DNA of 64,000 bases. Origin: UBA1858 sp963976865. GTDB lineage: Bacteria; Pseudomonadota; Gammaproteobacteria; UBA4575. Shown here piece by piece: positions 1-8,384 of this stretch (position 1 is its first letter; each line of letters begins with the position of its first letter). The notes beneath the pieces were generated by a model that worked only from the letters and a program-made list of their open reading frames with translations, had not been told where the DNA came from and searched no databases. The stretch covers positions 325,482 through 389,481 of the forward strand of contig CAXBLY010000002.1 in the NCBI GenBank assembly GCA_963976865.1. Direction: 5' to 3'. The position numbers were made by a program, and so were the translations under genes.

Positions 1-1
1 A

Positions 2-2071
2 AGAGGATATAAAATTCTTCTGGAATTACTCGCCTCTGGCCTGGACAAATTTCGAGTCACTGAAACACCTATAGTGTTCACTGACCGGATACTTGGCGAA
101 TCAAAATTATCCGGCAAACAACTGTTACAGTATTTTCAGCGTCTGCTTGAATTAAGTGGTGGACGAATCAACGGCTCAACAACCAGTCGTTTTATGGCAG
201 TCGGTGTTCTTGGTGTCGTAATTGATGCATTATTTTTCCAGCTTTTTTTAAGCAAGGAATGGAGTGTCAGCAGTGCTCATATCAGTAGCTTTTTTATTGC
301 GGCCACTTTCAACTACGTTTTCAATTCAATCTGGTCGTTTAAGTATATACACGACTCATTTAATAGCTGGTTAAACAAGGCGGTCAAGTATATTTATTTT
401 GGTTTAATCGCCTTGACTATACGTGGAGGCGTACTTGCCATATTAATCAAGCTATTGGGAGTCGAACCCAGTCTGGCCATATACCCGGCAATAATAGCCG
501 CTGCCATCGTTAATTATTTTGGCGCGTCATTCATAGTATTTCCTGGAAACATCAACAAGGAATTTAAATATAATTCGATTAACTGGCGCGTACTGGCGCT
601 GGCAATGTGCGCATTCATGCTGATTTTGCGCTTTTTATACCTGGGTTCTACTGAATTAATTCCGGATGAAGCTTATTACTGGAACTACCAGGAGCACTTA
701 AGCCTCGGTTATCTTGACCACCCACCCATGGTCGCATGGCTTATTTGGCTAGGCACTAGTGTATTTGGCGACAATGAGTTTGGTGTGAGAATGTTTTCAT
801 ATCTTTGTGGAATTGCCACCTTATATTTCATCTATCAACTCAGCTCGTTACTGTTTGATAAAACCTCTGCCTATATATCGTTACTACTGACTTCAACTAT
901 TCCATTCACAGTAGCGACAGGCTTTCTCGCAACGACTGATGCTCTTCAGGTGACCTTATGGGCTGCATGCCTTTACTTCATAGCAAGGACTGTATTAAAA
1001 AATTGCTCTGCATCCTGGATAAGCCTGGGTATCTGTATTGGGCTGGGCATGCTGTCAAGATACTCGATGGCACTGATCGCATTAAGTATTGTTATTTTTC
1101 TATGCGTCAACGCTCCATCACGACGATGGTGGAAACACCCCATTCTATATGTTGCGGGAATCACTTCCCTAATTCTGTTCTTACCCACAATTTACTGGAA
1201 TGCACAAAATGAATGGAGTTCATTTTTATTTCAAACAACGCGCCGCCTGAATCGTTCAACAGAATTTTCGACGCATTATTTATTACTCCACTTGATAATA
1301 CTGCTGTCTCCATTAATCTTATTGTTTATTATCAACCTCTTTAAACATTTAACTTCACTGCTCACTGAGAGTATCAGTCAACTATCCGAGATTCAGGCGT
1401 GCAGACAGTTTTTCATCATATTCACACTCGTTCCATTATCTGTATATGTATACTTTAGCTTTACTCACTACCCACGATTTCACTGGACAGCGCCAATCTG
1501 GTTGATTGCTATTCCATTAATGTCCTATGCACTTAGCCCCACTTCACAATTTGTTAACAAGAAACTATTCACCAAACTAACCTTGTATTCTGCGGCAACA
1601 CTTTGCCTGATTTACGGTGGATTACTCCATTATGCCGCGCTGGGATTACCCATAAATACCAGCACACAAATCACTAATCATTACTTCTGGAAACAGACTG
1701 CTGTTGAGTTAGACGCAATCGAGAAAGCGCTCACTCAAAAGACAGGGCAAAGGCCGCTCATTGTCGGGCTAAGTAAATGGTCAATTGCAAGTTCATTGCG
1801 CTTTTATGATGTGGACAAACAGGTCGACAATATTATCTCCAGAAATGCAGTGGGCAGAACTGCCAGCATGTACGAACATTGGACAATACCCAGTGATTGG
1901 CATGGCCATCCTGTCATCTTTGTTGCCTTCAATGAGAATGATTTAAATTCTGCAGAAATTTCTGCACATGCTAGTAATTTAAGACAAGCGGAAAAGATCG
2001 TTATTTCCAATAATAACAATAAGTTAAGAGAACTTAATTACAGAATAGCTGAAAAATACCAGATAAAGTAA
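2..2071 (+). CDS. GT2-GtrA-GT39 fusion glycosyltransferase (5' end missing)
   Basis: The frame is open to the left edge, so the start lies outside the window and the GTG at 74 is internal. The first ~35 visible residues match the end of polyprenyl-phosphate mannosyltransferases of the DPM1 type (GYKILLELL, then DRILGESKL). A GtrA-like four-helix membrane domain follows (about residues 60-180). The rest, from about 195, is a GT39/ArnT-like multi-spanning transferase with the PDEAYYW and YLDHPP motifs of the first periplasmic loop. By family, the GT2 part charges a polyprenyl phosphate with sugar, GtrA helps it across the membrane, and the GT39 part moves the sugar to lipid or protein. All three steps appear to be on one chain. 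The acceptor is unknown. Confidence 0.85.
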   Translation, partial: RGYKILLELLASGLDKFRVTETPIVFTDRILGESKLSGKQLLQYFQRLLELSGGRINGSTTSRFMAVGVLGVVIDALFFQLFLSKEWSVSSAHISSFFIAATFNYVFNSIWSFKYIHDSFNSWLNKAVKYIYFGLIALTIRGGVLAILIKLLGVEPSLAIYPAIIAAAIVNYFGASFIVFPGNINKEFKYNSINWRVLALAMCAFMLILRFLYLGSTELIPDEAYYWNYQEHLSLGYLDHPPMVAWLIWLGTSVFGDNEFGVRMFSYLCGIATLYFIYQLSSLLFDKTSAYISLLLTSTIPFTVATGFLATTDALQVTLWAACLYFIARTVLKNCSASWISLGICIGLGMLSRYSMALIALSIVIFLCVNAPSRRWWKHPILYVAGITSLILFLPTIYWNAQNEWSSFLFQTTRRLNRSTEFSTHYLLLHLIILLSPLILLFIINLFKHLTSLLTESISQLSEIQACRQFFIIFTLVPLSVYVYFSFTHYPRFHWTAPIWLIAIPLMSYALSPTSQFVNKKLFTKLTLYSAATLCLIYGGLLHYAALGLPINTSTQITNHYFWKQTAVELDAIEKALTQKTGQRPLIVGLSKWSIASSLRFYDVDKQVDNIISRNAVGRTASMYEHWTIPSDWHGHPVIFVAFNENDLNSAEISAHASNLRQAEKIVISNNNNKLRELNYRIAEKYQIK

Positions 2072-2090
2072 TTCACGCCCTTCAATGTAT

Positions 2091-2119
2091 TCCTCAAACG
2101 GCCGTTACAGGTTTGAGGA
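2091..2119 (+). promoter_or_regulatory. Hairpin covering a ribosome-binding site
   Basis: A perfect 9-bp inverted repeat (TCCTCAAAC at 2091-2099, GTTTGAGGA at 2111-2119, 11-nt loop). Its right arm contains the GAGGA that would serve the ATG at 2124. In RNA this would hide the ribosome site. It lies 20 nt after the preceding stop codon, but no U-run follows, so a terminator is less likely. Confidence 0.5.
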
Positions 2120-2123
2120 TATT

Positions 2124-2264
2124 ATGAATAAGAAAATACGCACACAGACAACTGAGATCTTTAACAGGATTCAGGCATCTCTAAATAAACCTACCATTAT
2201 TACAAAAACGACCAAACTAGTAGATAGGCGTTTACAGTCACGCTATCATATTGCCAGTAAATAA
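2124..2264 (+). CDS. Small basic protein, unknown (46 aa)
   Basis: A 46-codon frame, ATG 2124 to TAA 2262-2264, with a good ribosome site (GAGGA, 4 nt before ATG) in the right arm of the 2091-2119 hairpin. The product is hydrophilic and rich in Lys, Arg and Thr. It has no signal peptide, membrane segment or cysteine, and I recognise no family. It lies 51 nt ahead of soxX on the same strand and could be a leader cistron of the sox genes. The ribosome site is the main argument that it is real; conservation was not checked. Confidence 0.45.
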   Translation: MNKKIRTQTTEIFNRIQASLNKPTIITKTTKLVDRRLQSRYHIASK

Positions 2265-2315
2265 AAGGTACTCTCAAAATACCTTATTACAATCTGGCAC
2301 AAATAGTTTGGAACC

Positions 2316-2654
2316 ATGCTAAATCGATCGATAAAACAGGTTAGTATTTTCTCAGTCTGCACTTTATTAAATTTATCTGCGATCTCTCATGCTGATGGAA
2401 AACAAATTGCCTTTGACAGAGTCAAGGGTAACTGCCTCGCGTGCCATAAAATTGAAGGCGGAGAAAGTCCTGGCAATATAGGACCAGAACTATCCAATAT
2501 GAAGCAGCGTTATCCAGACAGAAGCCTGCTAAGGCAAAGAATCTGGGATGAAACTCAATTTAATCCGTTTACAGTCATGCCACCGTTTGGCAAACACCGC
2601 ATATTAACGGAAAACGAGATTGACCAGGTTGTCGATTTCATTTATTCCCTATAG
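2316..2654 (+). CDS. soxX: Sulfur-oxidation c-type cytochrome SoxX
   Basis: 112 aa with a cleavable signal peptide (about residues 1-26), one heme motif CLACH at 40-44, and a later Met in the VMPP stretch (Met88) as the likely sixth heme ligand. Length and pattern fit monoheme SoxX. With SoxA it forms the periplasmic cytochrome that couples thiosulfate to the SoxY cysteine. It is the first of four same-strand genes, with 8 nt to soxY, so co-transcription is likely. Confidence 0.88.
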   Translation: MLNRSIKQVSIFSVCTLLNLSAISHADGKQIAFDRVKGNCLACHKIEGGESPGNIGPELSNMKQRYPDRSLLRQRIWDETQFNPFTVMPPFGKHRILTENEIDQVVDFIYSL

Positions 2655-2662
2655 GTATTACC

Positions 2663-3124
2663 ATGAATAAAACCACTAGAAGAACATTTCTACAACAGAC
2701 AATTGGCTTATTTACACTATCACTAAGCGGTGGGTTTAATATCGCAACCGCTGCATGGCAAAAAGAATTATTCAGCCCAGCCAGCGCGGATGAATTAATC
2801 AGTTCTCTTACCAACAATTCAGAGTTAGTGGTGAGTGATGCTATTCATATCAAAGCACCAGAAATCGCTGAAAATGGAGCAGTTGTCCCGGTTACTGTAG
2901 ATACCTCTATTGAAAACGTAAACAAAATATCTATCCTGGTAGATAACAATCCCAGTCCATTAACATCATCTTATGACATAAATCCTAATCTTGAGGCATA
3001 CGTGTCTACACGAGTTAAAATGGCCAAGTCATCGAATATTGTTGCGGTAGTTTCCACTACGGATAACCAGCACTTTACAGCATCAAAGAAGATCAAGGTC
3101 ACTATCGGTGGCTGCGGTGGATAA
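2663..3124 (+). CDS. soxY: Thiosulfate carrier protein SoxY
   Basis: 153 aa. The N-terminus carries a twin-arginine export signal (TTRRTFLQQ, Arg6-Arg7) followed by a hydrophobic stretch. The chain ends in the swinging-arm motif GGCGG (149-153), whose Cys151 carries the sulfur substrate in the Sox cycle. SoxY is normally exported as a dimer with SoxZ, but no soxZ follows; soxA comes 15 nt later. SoxZ must be encoded elsewhere, or this is an orphan SoxY. The family call is firm because of the C-terminal motif. Confidence 0.88.
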   Translation: MNKTTRRTFLQQTIGLFTLSLSGGFNIATAAWQKELFSPASADELISSLTNNSELVVSDAIHIKAPEIAENGAVVPVTVDTSIENVNKISILVDNNPSPLTSSYDINPNLEAYVSTRVKMAKSSNIVAVVSTTDNQHFTASKKIKVTIGGCGG

Positions 3125-3139
3125 ACCAGAAGTTATCCC

Positions 3140-3979
3140 ATGTTGAAAATATTCAAATCGCTCGGCCTTATATTAATCATTTGTTCTCAGACAGTCATAA
3201 GCAGTCATGCTGAATTAAAAGATCCCGAGCACATAAAAGACCTCAATCTAATACAGAGTTACTTCAAAAAACGCTTTCCCGATGTGTCATTTAACGATTT
3301 TGCTAACGGAGTTTACGCATTAGACAATACGGCTAGAGAGAACTGGGAAGCACTGGAAGAATTCCCACCTTATGAGGTTCACATCGAAGCCGGCGAGGAA
3401 TATTGGCAAAGCCATGACACCGTCTATAATAAATGTTTCCCCAATGGACCCTCAATCAAACATCAGTACCCAACATGGGATGAGCAATTAAATACTGTCA
3501 TCACAGTACCTTTGGCAATAAATTTATGCCGACAATCTCACGACCTATCCGAGCTGGATTACATGGGGATGGAGATGAATAGTCTGGTTGCATACATCGC
3601 TTATCAAAGTAGAGATAAAATCATTAATATCACCATCCCAAATGAAAAAGCATTAAATGCTTATCAGCAAGGAAAGAAATTTTATTTTACACGACGCGGG
3701 CAGCTAAATTTTGCCTGTTTCCATTGCCATTTCGATAATGCAGGAAAAAGATTACGCACTGAATCACTAGGCCCTGCTCTCGGGCAAACCACCGGCTGGC
3801 CAACCTACAGGAACAAGTGGGGAGCACTGGGCCCCTTGCATAAAAGATATATTGGCTGCAATAAACAGGTTCGAGCTGCACCACTTGAAGCACAGAGCGA
3901 GACATACAGGAACCTGGAATATTTTCATACGCATATGAATAATGGCTTACCCATCAATGGACCATCAGTAAGAAGATAA
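3140..3979 (+). CDS. soxA: L-cysteine S-thiosulfotransferase subunit SoxA (monoheme type)
   Basis: 279 aa with a signal peptide (about 1-24). One heme motif, CFHCH at 193-197, lies in the C-terminal domain, and Cys240 (in YIGCNKQVRA) is the expected persulfide heme ligand. The N-terminal domain lacks a CxxCH. It has Cys99 and Cys130 instead, as in SoxA proteins where a disulfide replaces the first heme. With SoxX it catalyses the oxidative joining of thiosulfate to SoxY. The next frame starts immediately after its stop codon. Confidence 0.88.
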   Translation: MLKIFKSLGLILIICSQTVISSHAELKDPEHIKDLNLIQSYFKKRFPDVSFNDFANGVYALDNTARENWEALEEFPPYEVHIEAGEEYWQSHDTVYNKCFPNGPSIKHQYPTWDEQLNTVITVPLAINLCRQSHDLSELDYMGMEMNSLVAYIAYQSRDKIINITIPNEKALNAYQQGKKFYFTRRGQLNFACFHCHFDNAGKRLRTESLGPALGQTTGWPTYRNKWGALGPLHKRYIGCNKQVRAAPLEAQSETYRNLEYFHTHMNNGLPINGPSVRR

Positions 3980-4321
3980 ATGAAGACTGCCATATTTAAT
4001 AGAATTTATTCCGCACTGTTACTCGCTGCTATACAAATGAGCAACATTTCTCCGGCATATAGCGATAGTATCGAATACCAGAATTTTGCCGAACATTTAG
4101 AGGCCATCAGTAATCTGGTAGATGAAGCCAGTCATAGCAATGGCTTGTGGCGGGAAACCAGAAACCTGATCAGCTCTGCAATACAATATGCAGAAAATGA
4201 AAATTACACATTAGCCAATGAGACTTTGAGTGAAGCTGAATTCCAGGCAAAATCGGGAATTCAGCAAGCCACCAGTCAAAAAGACATTAACAAGCTTATT
4301 CCCGCCTATCTCCAGCGCTAA
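3980..4321 (+). CDS. soxK: SoxXA-binding protein SoxK-like
   Basis: 113 aa with a signal peptide (about 1-28, ending near SPAYS) and then an all-helical, Ala/Glu-rich body. The stretch GLWRETRNLISSAIQYAEN and the ending near PAYLQR fit the small SoxXA-binding protein family (SoxK/SAXB), which stabilises the SoxXA complex and supports its turnover. It starts directly after the soxA stop. Its stop overlaps the stop of the convergent PrsT-like gene by 4 nt. The family call depends on position as well as weak sequence likeness. Confidence 0.68.
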   Translation: MKTAIFNRIYSALLLAAIQMSNISPAYSDSIEYQNFAEHLEAISNLVDEASHSNGLWRETRNLISSAIQYAENENYTLANETLSEAEFQAKSGIQQATSQKDINKLIPAYLQR

Positions 4322-6702
4322 AGCGTTAGCTGCTCAAGCATGGCTTTTGCCTTATCTTTGCCAGTATAGTTTTGATCAGAATCAGTCGCCATTTTTAAAT
4401 GCTTTTTAGCCTTTTCGTGATTCTCACTATCAGCTGCATAAGCAGTTCCCAGATGATAATGCAACTCTGCAGCATCAGGCGCCATCGAAACAGCTCTCTC
4501 CAGAAGTTCAATCGCTTTTGTAATATTACCCGCCCGGTAGTTTACCCACCCTACCGTATCTAAAGATGCTGCTTCATCTATGTCTTCCAAATCAGCCACG
4601 TAAGTAAGCGCTTTTTTGATATCACTCTCAACAGCCTGCTCATCTACCAGTATCATTGATACGTTATTTTTTGACAAAACAGAGCTAGGTACATCCCTGA
4701 TTATTTTTTCATAGGTATCAATTGCATTATTTCTTTGACCTGACTGATATTGAGCCAGCGCCAGTTCAAGACCCAGCCTTTCTATCCCTGCACCTCTGTC
4801 GAATCCCTGTTTCAACACCTGTATGGATTTATCCCTGTCACCTTGAGCCGCATAAACCAGCGATAAGCCACGATAGGGAATCCACCATTTACTGTTAATC
4901 TTAATTGCGGAATTAAAACTCCTGATAGCTAGATCATAATCTTTGGAAGTGATACCAACCTCTCCTAAAAGATTATAGGGAACCAGGTATTCCGGGTCTT
5001 CCTTGATAATACTGTTTAATAATTCTATGGCTTTATCCTGCTTTCCATCTGACAGATATAACCTGACCAAGCCTGACAGTGGCTCATTTGCCCTGGGTTG
5101 TTTTTCCAACGCGAGCAAAAACTCTTTTTCAGCTGCCTGATTATTGTCTTCATTTTGCAGTAATACTCCAGACAAATAATAGCCCAACGGATTATCCTGC
5201 AAAGAAGTCTTCATAGCTTCTGCGGTTTCTTTTGCACCAGCATAGTCTTGATTAGCAATTTGTAAATCAAATAACGTTTTAATTGTTTCCAGATCTTCTT
5301 TATTCGATTTCAGCAGATCATTGACTGTTCCTATAGCCGACTCAAAGTTATTGTCTTTTCCCTGAAGTCTTGCGTAGAGCAAACCCAGATCTTTATCATT
5401 GCTGTCAATATCTATAGCTTTTTGAAGCAGCTCTTTAGCCAGGTCTTCCTGATCATTCATAATATATGCGGTTGCAAGCTGCCTTATCGCAAAAGTATTG
5501 TTTGGCTGATCACGTAGTACTGTTCTAAAATCAGATATTGCCTGAGGAGCGTCTCTCATCGATATTGCTAACGTTCCACGTAACACAAGTGCCCGTATGT
5601 TATTTGGCTGATCTGACAATACCTGATGAACCAAATCTGAGGCGGTCTCTGAATCATTATCCTTGAGATACAGAAAAGCTAATTCATTTTTAGCCTCTAT
5701 ATGCTCCACGACAGAAATGTCATTTGATAATTGAGTAAATAATAGTTTTGCCTTTTCGACATTATTACTGGCCAAGTATCGCTTACCTAGTGCCAGACGT
5801 AATTTTCCATCATTTTTAGATTCAGAGACAAACTCTTCCAGCTTTCTGGTCGCATCTTCTGAAGACTTATACGCATCCATAAACGAAATATAAGCTAACT
5901 GACTGTCACGATCATCAGATTCAATACTGGATAACAACAAGTTTTCAGCTTCCTCTAACCGTGAGTTATTAGCGTAGATAGCCGCCAGCCTGTACACATA
6001 GCTGTTATTATCAGGATATTGTGAAATCAAATCCTTATAGACAAGAATGGCATTATCAACATCATCAAGATGTCCATATAAAGCAATCAGAATTACCTGA
6101 AGCTCTTTTCGTTTCCTTTTATTAATTTCATCTTTAGCAATAATACTACTTATGTATGTAGCAGCTTCCTCAGTTTTTTCATCTTTAACTTTCAATGATG
6201 CAAGCAAGGTAATTGCCGAAAGATTATCACCTTCAAGATTAATCGCTTGTGCTGAATCTGTTCTGGCAGCAGAAATCGTATTATTCTTCAGATGAAAAAT
6301 TCCTCTTAATGCAATGGCTGTAGCATTCTCCGGGTCTGTTACAAGTGCTTCTTCAATCAATTGATATGACTTGTCATTTTCACCCGAAATTAAATATATC
6401 TTGGACAATTCCAGTTTAGCTTCCACCGCATCAGGGTCCTGTTCCAATGCACCAAGCAGCAATTGATATGCCTTTCTCCACTCTTTATCTTCAAGCATAC
6501 ATCTGGCCAGTCCAACCAGACCATCAACACTCTTTGGATCAATTTGCAGTGCATTTTTGTAGTCCAACTCGGCTTTATTGCAATCGTCCTGAAAATAGTG
6601 CTCATTACCACTTTGAAGATATTTTTCTTTTCTGGACTCAGCCCCTCCGCAACCACTGAGTAACAGGGAAGCACATACTAAAACCACAATAAACTTACTC
6701 AC
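4318..6702 (-). CDS. prsT: PrsT-like TPR lipoprotein of the exosortase locus
   Basis: 794 aa. The start is set at GTG 6702, with AAGGAG six nt upstream. This gives a lipoprotein signal with the lipobox LLLSGC (Cys18), whereas a longer frame from 6780 would bury the signal. The rest is a near-continuous series of tetratricopeptide repeats, matching the length and make-up of PrsT, the TPR lipoprotein of XrtA/PEP-CTERM exopolysaccharide loci. Such repeats usually act as a scaffold, so a role in assembly or export is inferred. It is last in the operon and converges with soxK. Confidence 0.8.
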   Translation of the reverse strand: MSKFIVVLVCASLLLSGCGGAESRKEKYLQSGNEHYFQDDCNKAELDYKNALQIDPKSVDGLVGLARCMLEDKEWRKAYQLLLGALEQDPDAVEAKLELSKIYLISGENDKSYQLIEEALVTDPENATAIALRGIFHLKNNTISAARTDSAQAINLEGDNLSAITLLASLKVKDEKTEEAATYISSIIAKDEINKRKRKELQVILIALYGHLDDVDNAILVYKDLISQYPDNNSYVYRLAAIYANNSRLEEAENLLLSSIESDDRDSQLAYISFMDAYKSSEDATRKLEEFVSESKNDGKLRLALGKRYLASNNVEKAKLLFTQLSNDISVVEHIEAKNELAFLYLKDNDSETASDLVHQVLSDQPNNIRALVLRGTLAISMRDAPQAISDFRTVLRDQPNNTFAIRQLATAYIMNDQEDLAKELLQKAIDIDSNDKDLGLLYARLQGKDNNFESAIGTVNDLLKSNKEDLETIKTLFDLQIANQDYAGAKETAEAMKTSLQDNPLGYYLSGVLLQNEDNNQAAEKEFLLALEKQPRANEPLSGLVRLYLSDGKQDKAIELLNSIIKEDPEYLVPYNLLGEVGITSKDYDLAIRSFNSAIKINSKWWIPYRGLSLVYAAQGDRDKSIQVLKQGFDRGAGIERLGLELALAQYQSGQRNNAIDTYEKIIRDVPSSVLSKNNVSMILVDEQAVESDIKKALTYVADLEDIDEAASLDTVGWVNYRAGNITKAIELLERAVSMAPDAAELHYHLGTAYAADSENHEKAKKHLKMATDSDQNYTGKDKAKAMLEQLTL

Positions 6703-6708
6703 GAAATT

Positions 6709-6714
6709 CTCCTT
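6709..6714 (-). promoter_or_regulatory. Ribosome-binding site fixing the prsT start
   Basis: AAGGAG on the minus strand, 6 nt ahead of GTG 6702. It decides for the lipoprotein start over the in-frame upstream start at 6780. Confidence 0.7.
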
Positions 6715-6745
6715 CAGTAACACTGAAATAAACATTAACTTTAGA

Positions 6746-8365
6746 CTATAGATAATTGAGTGTAATGGGTACAAATGCACTAAGTATCAATGTGGAACGT
6801 ATTACCCACCAGTTTTTAGTGACATTAAACAATATGTACTCTATACAATAAAACAATATAATAAGTTTCATTATCAAAAGACTTAATCCATGATCCACAA
6901 TTGGTGAATCAGGTAAATTCGGTATAACTATAGCAGTTGCAATCAACAGAAAATCCAGTGGTGAGCCGACAAATTTCTTTCTGCCTTCACCAGCAAAAAG
7001 TACTACTATAATAGCTACACATATAAGAAGTGTGCCAACCTGAATGCTTTCGAGTACATTCCCCTGTCTTGCGTTCGCACCAAAATATATAGATAACACA
7101 ATCATAATATGGATAGCGACTCGTTCAACCCAGTGACAGGGTTTTTTGCCTGATATAAGCAGACCAATCGCACCTACAGCAATAATCGCTATAAGCAAAA
7201 TTAATATATCTGCCTGAAATTTATCTATCGTGATACTGGCTGTCAGAGTGTATACAAATACCAGCACGCCCAGAATCATAAACAGTTTTTCCGTATGCGT
7301 GTTAATAACTGCTTTGGCAAAAGAAGCTACCTTCTTCAGGAGTGACTGTTTATTATCCACAGAGGAAGTTTTATGTCTCGTTGCATAGCTTAATAGTATT
7401 GCCAGTATGGAAATAAAAATAAAAGCTAACAAAACATTAATTTCTGTATCATAGCGCATAAAATACGCTGTAAGCACAAACACACTTTGTATAAGGTAGA
7501 TAATCAGAACACTTTGATAGTGTGCATAACCATGATCCAGCAATCGATGATGCAGGTGATTTCGGTCTGCATTAAAAGGTGATTTTCCATGATACAGTCT
7601 AATTACCATCACCATTAATGTATCCAGCACTGGCAAGCCAACCAACAACAATGGCAATACTTTAGCGTATGCACTATCCACACGATACGTTAACGCAACA
7701 CTAAGTAACCCCAGAATAAAGCCCAAATACAGACTTCCTGTATCTCCCATAAATATCTTTGCAGGATACGTATTAAAACGTAAAAAACCAAATACAGCGC
7801 CGATAATTGCCAATACAATTAAAATGACAGATAGATTATTGGATTCATAAGCTAACAGACCGATAATACTAAGAGAGAGTAATGCTTCACCTCCGGCGAG
7901 ACCATCAAGACCATCCGATAAATTAATAGCATTAGTAACGCCTAATATAAACAGGAAATAGACGAGTAATACCAACAATCCAGGCAGCAAATCATTGACA
8001 ACAAAATGTGACGACTGCATATCAATGAAACCAAATGTAAAAATTAATGCTACTGATAGTATCTGTATGGCAAATTTGATTTTATAGGACAGATTTTTTG
8101 CATCGTCCATCACACCTAATACAAACAGCATGGCAATACCAGCCAGCACGCCAATGACAGGCGCATCAAGCTTCACCCAGCCTATAATGGGTATGACCGT
8201 TGAAATTACAATTGCGACTCCTCCGACTCTCGGAATAGGCTTGGCATGCACTTTCCTGGCAGACGGCATATCAACTATATCCAGTTTTTGATACATATAT
8301 GTTAATGGCGGTATCAATACAATGGTTGTAAACATTGCTACCAGAAATATTGTATAAAACAGCAT
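6746..8365 (-). CDS. WecA/TagO-like undecaprenyl-phosphate sugar-1-phosphate transferase with long membrane tail
   Basis: 539 aa, multi-spanning. The first ~330 residues are a MraY/WecA-family transferase: the early KVHAKPIPRVGG motif, the NLSDGLDGLAGG Asp motif, FMGDTGS, and HLHHRLLDHG in the cytoplasmic loop. By family it transfers HexNAc-1-phosphate to undecaprenyl phosphate to start a polysaccharide chain. About 200 further residues form extra membrane helices of unknown use; typical WecA/TagO proteins end near 350-370 aa. It follows the exosortase gene by 19 nt. The sugar cannot be read from sequence. Confidence 0.85.
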   Translation of the reverse strand: MLFYTIFLVAMFTTIVLIPPLTYMYQKLDIVDMPSARKVHAKPIPRVGGVAIVISTVIPIIGWVKLDAPVIGVLAGIAMLFVLGVMDDAKNLSYKIKFAIQILSVALIFTFGFIDMQSSHFVVNDLLPGLLVLLVYFLFILGVTNAINLSDGLDGLAGGEALLSLSIIGLLAYESNNLSVILIVLAIIGAVFGFLRFNTYPAKIFMGDTGSLYLGFILGLLSVALTYRVDSAYAKVLPLLLVGLPVLDTLMVMVIRLYHGKSPFNADRNHLHHRLLDHGYAHYQSVLIIYLIQSVFVLTAYFMRYDTEINVLLAFIFISILAILLSYATRHKTSSVDNKQSLLKKVASFAKAVINTHTEKLFMILGVLVFVYTLTASITIDKFQADILILLIAIIAVGAIGLLISGKKPCHWVERVAIHIMIVLSIYFGANARQGNVLESIQVGTLLICVAIIVVLFAGEGRKKFVGSPLDFLLIATAIVIPNLPDSPIVDHGLSLLIMKLIILFYCIEYILFNVTKNWWVIRSTLILSAFVPITLNYL

Positions 8366-8384
8366 AGGTATCTCTTATCAGAAA

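Noticed and set aside
6703..6780. A 26-codon N-terminal extension of the prsT-like gene
   Set aside because: It would place residues before a clear lipoprotein signal and overlap the WecA-like gene; GTG 6702 has a good ribosome site.
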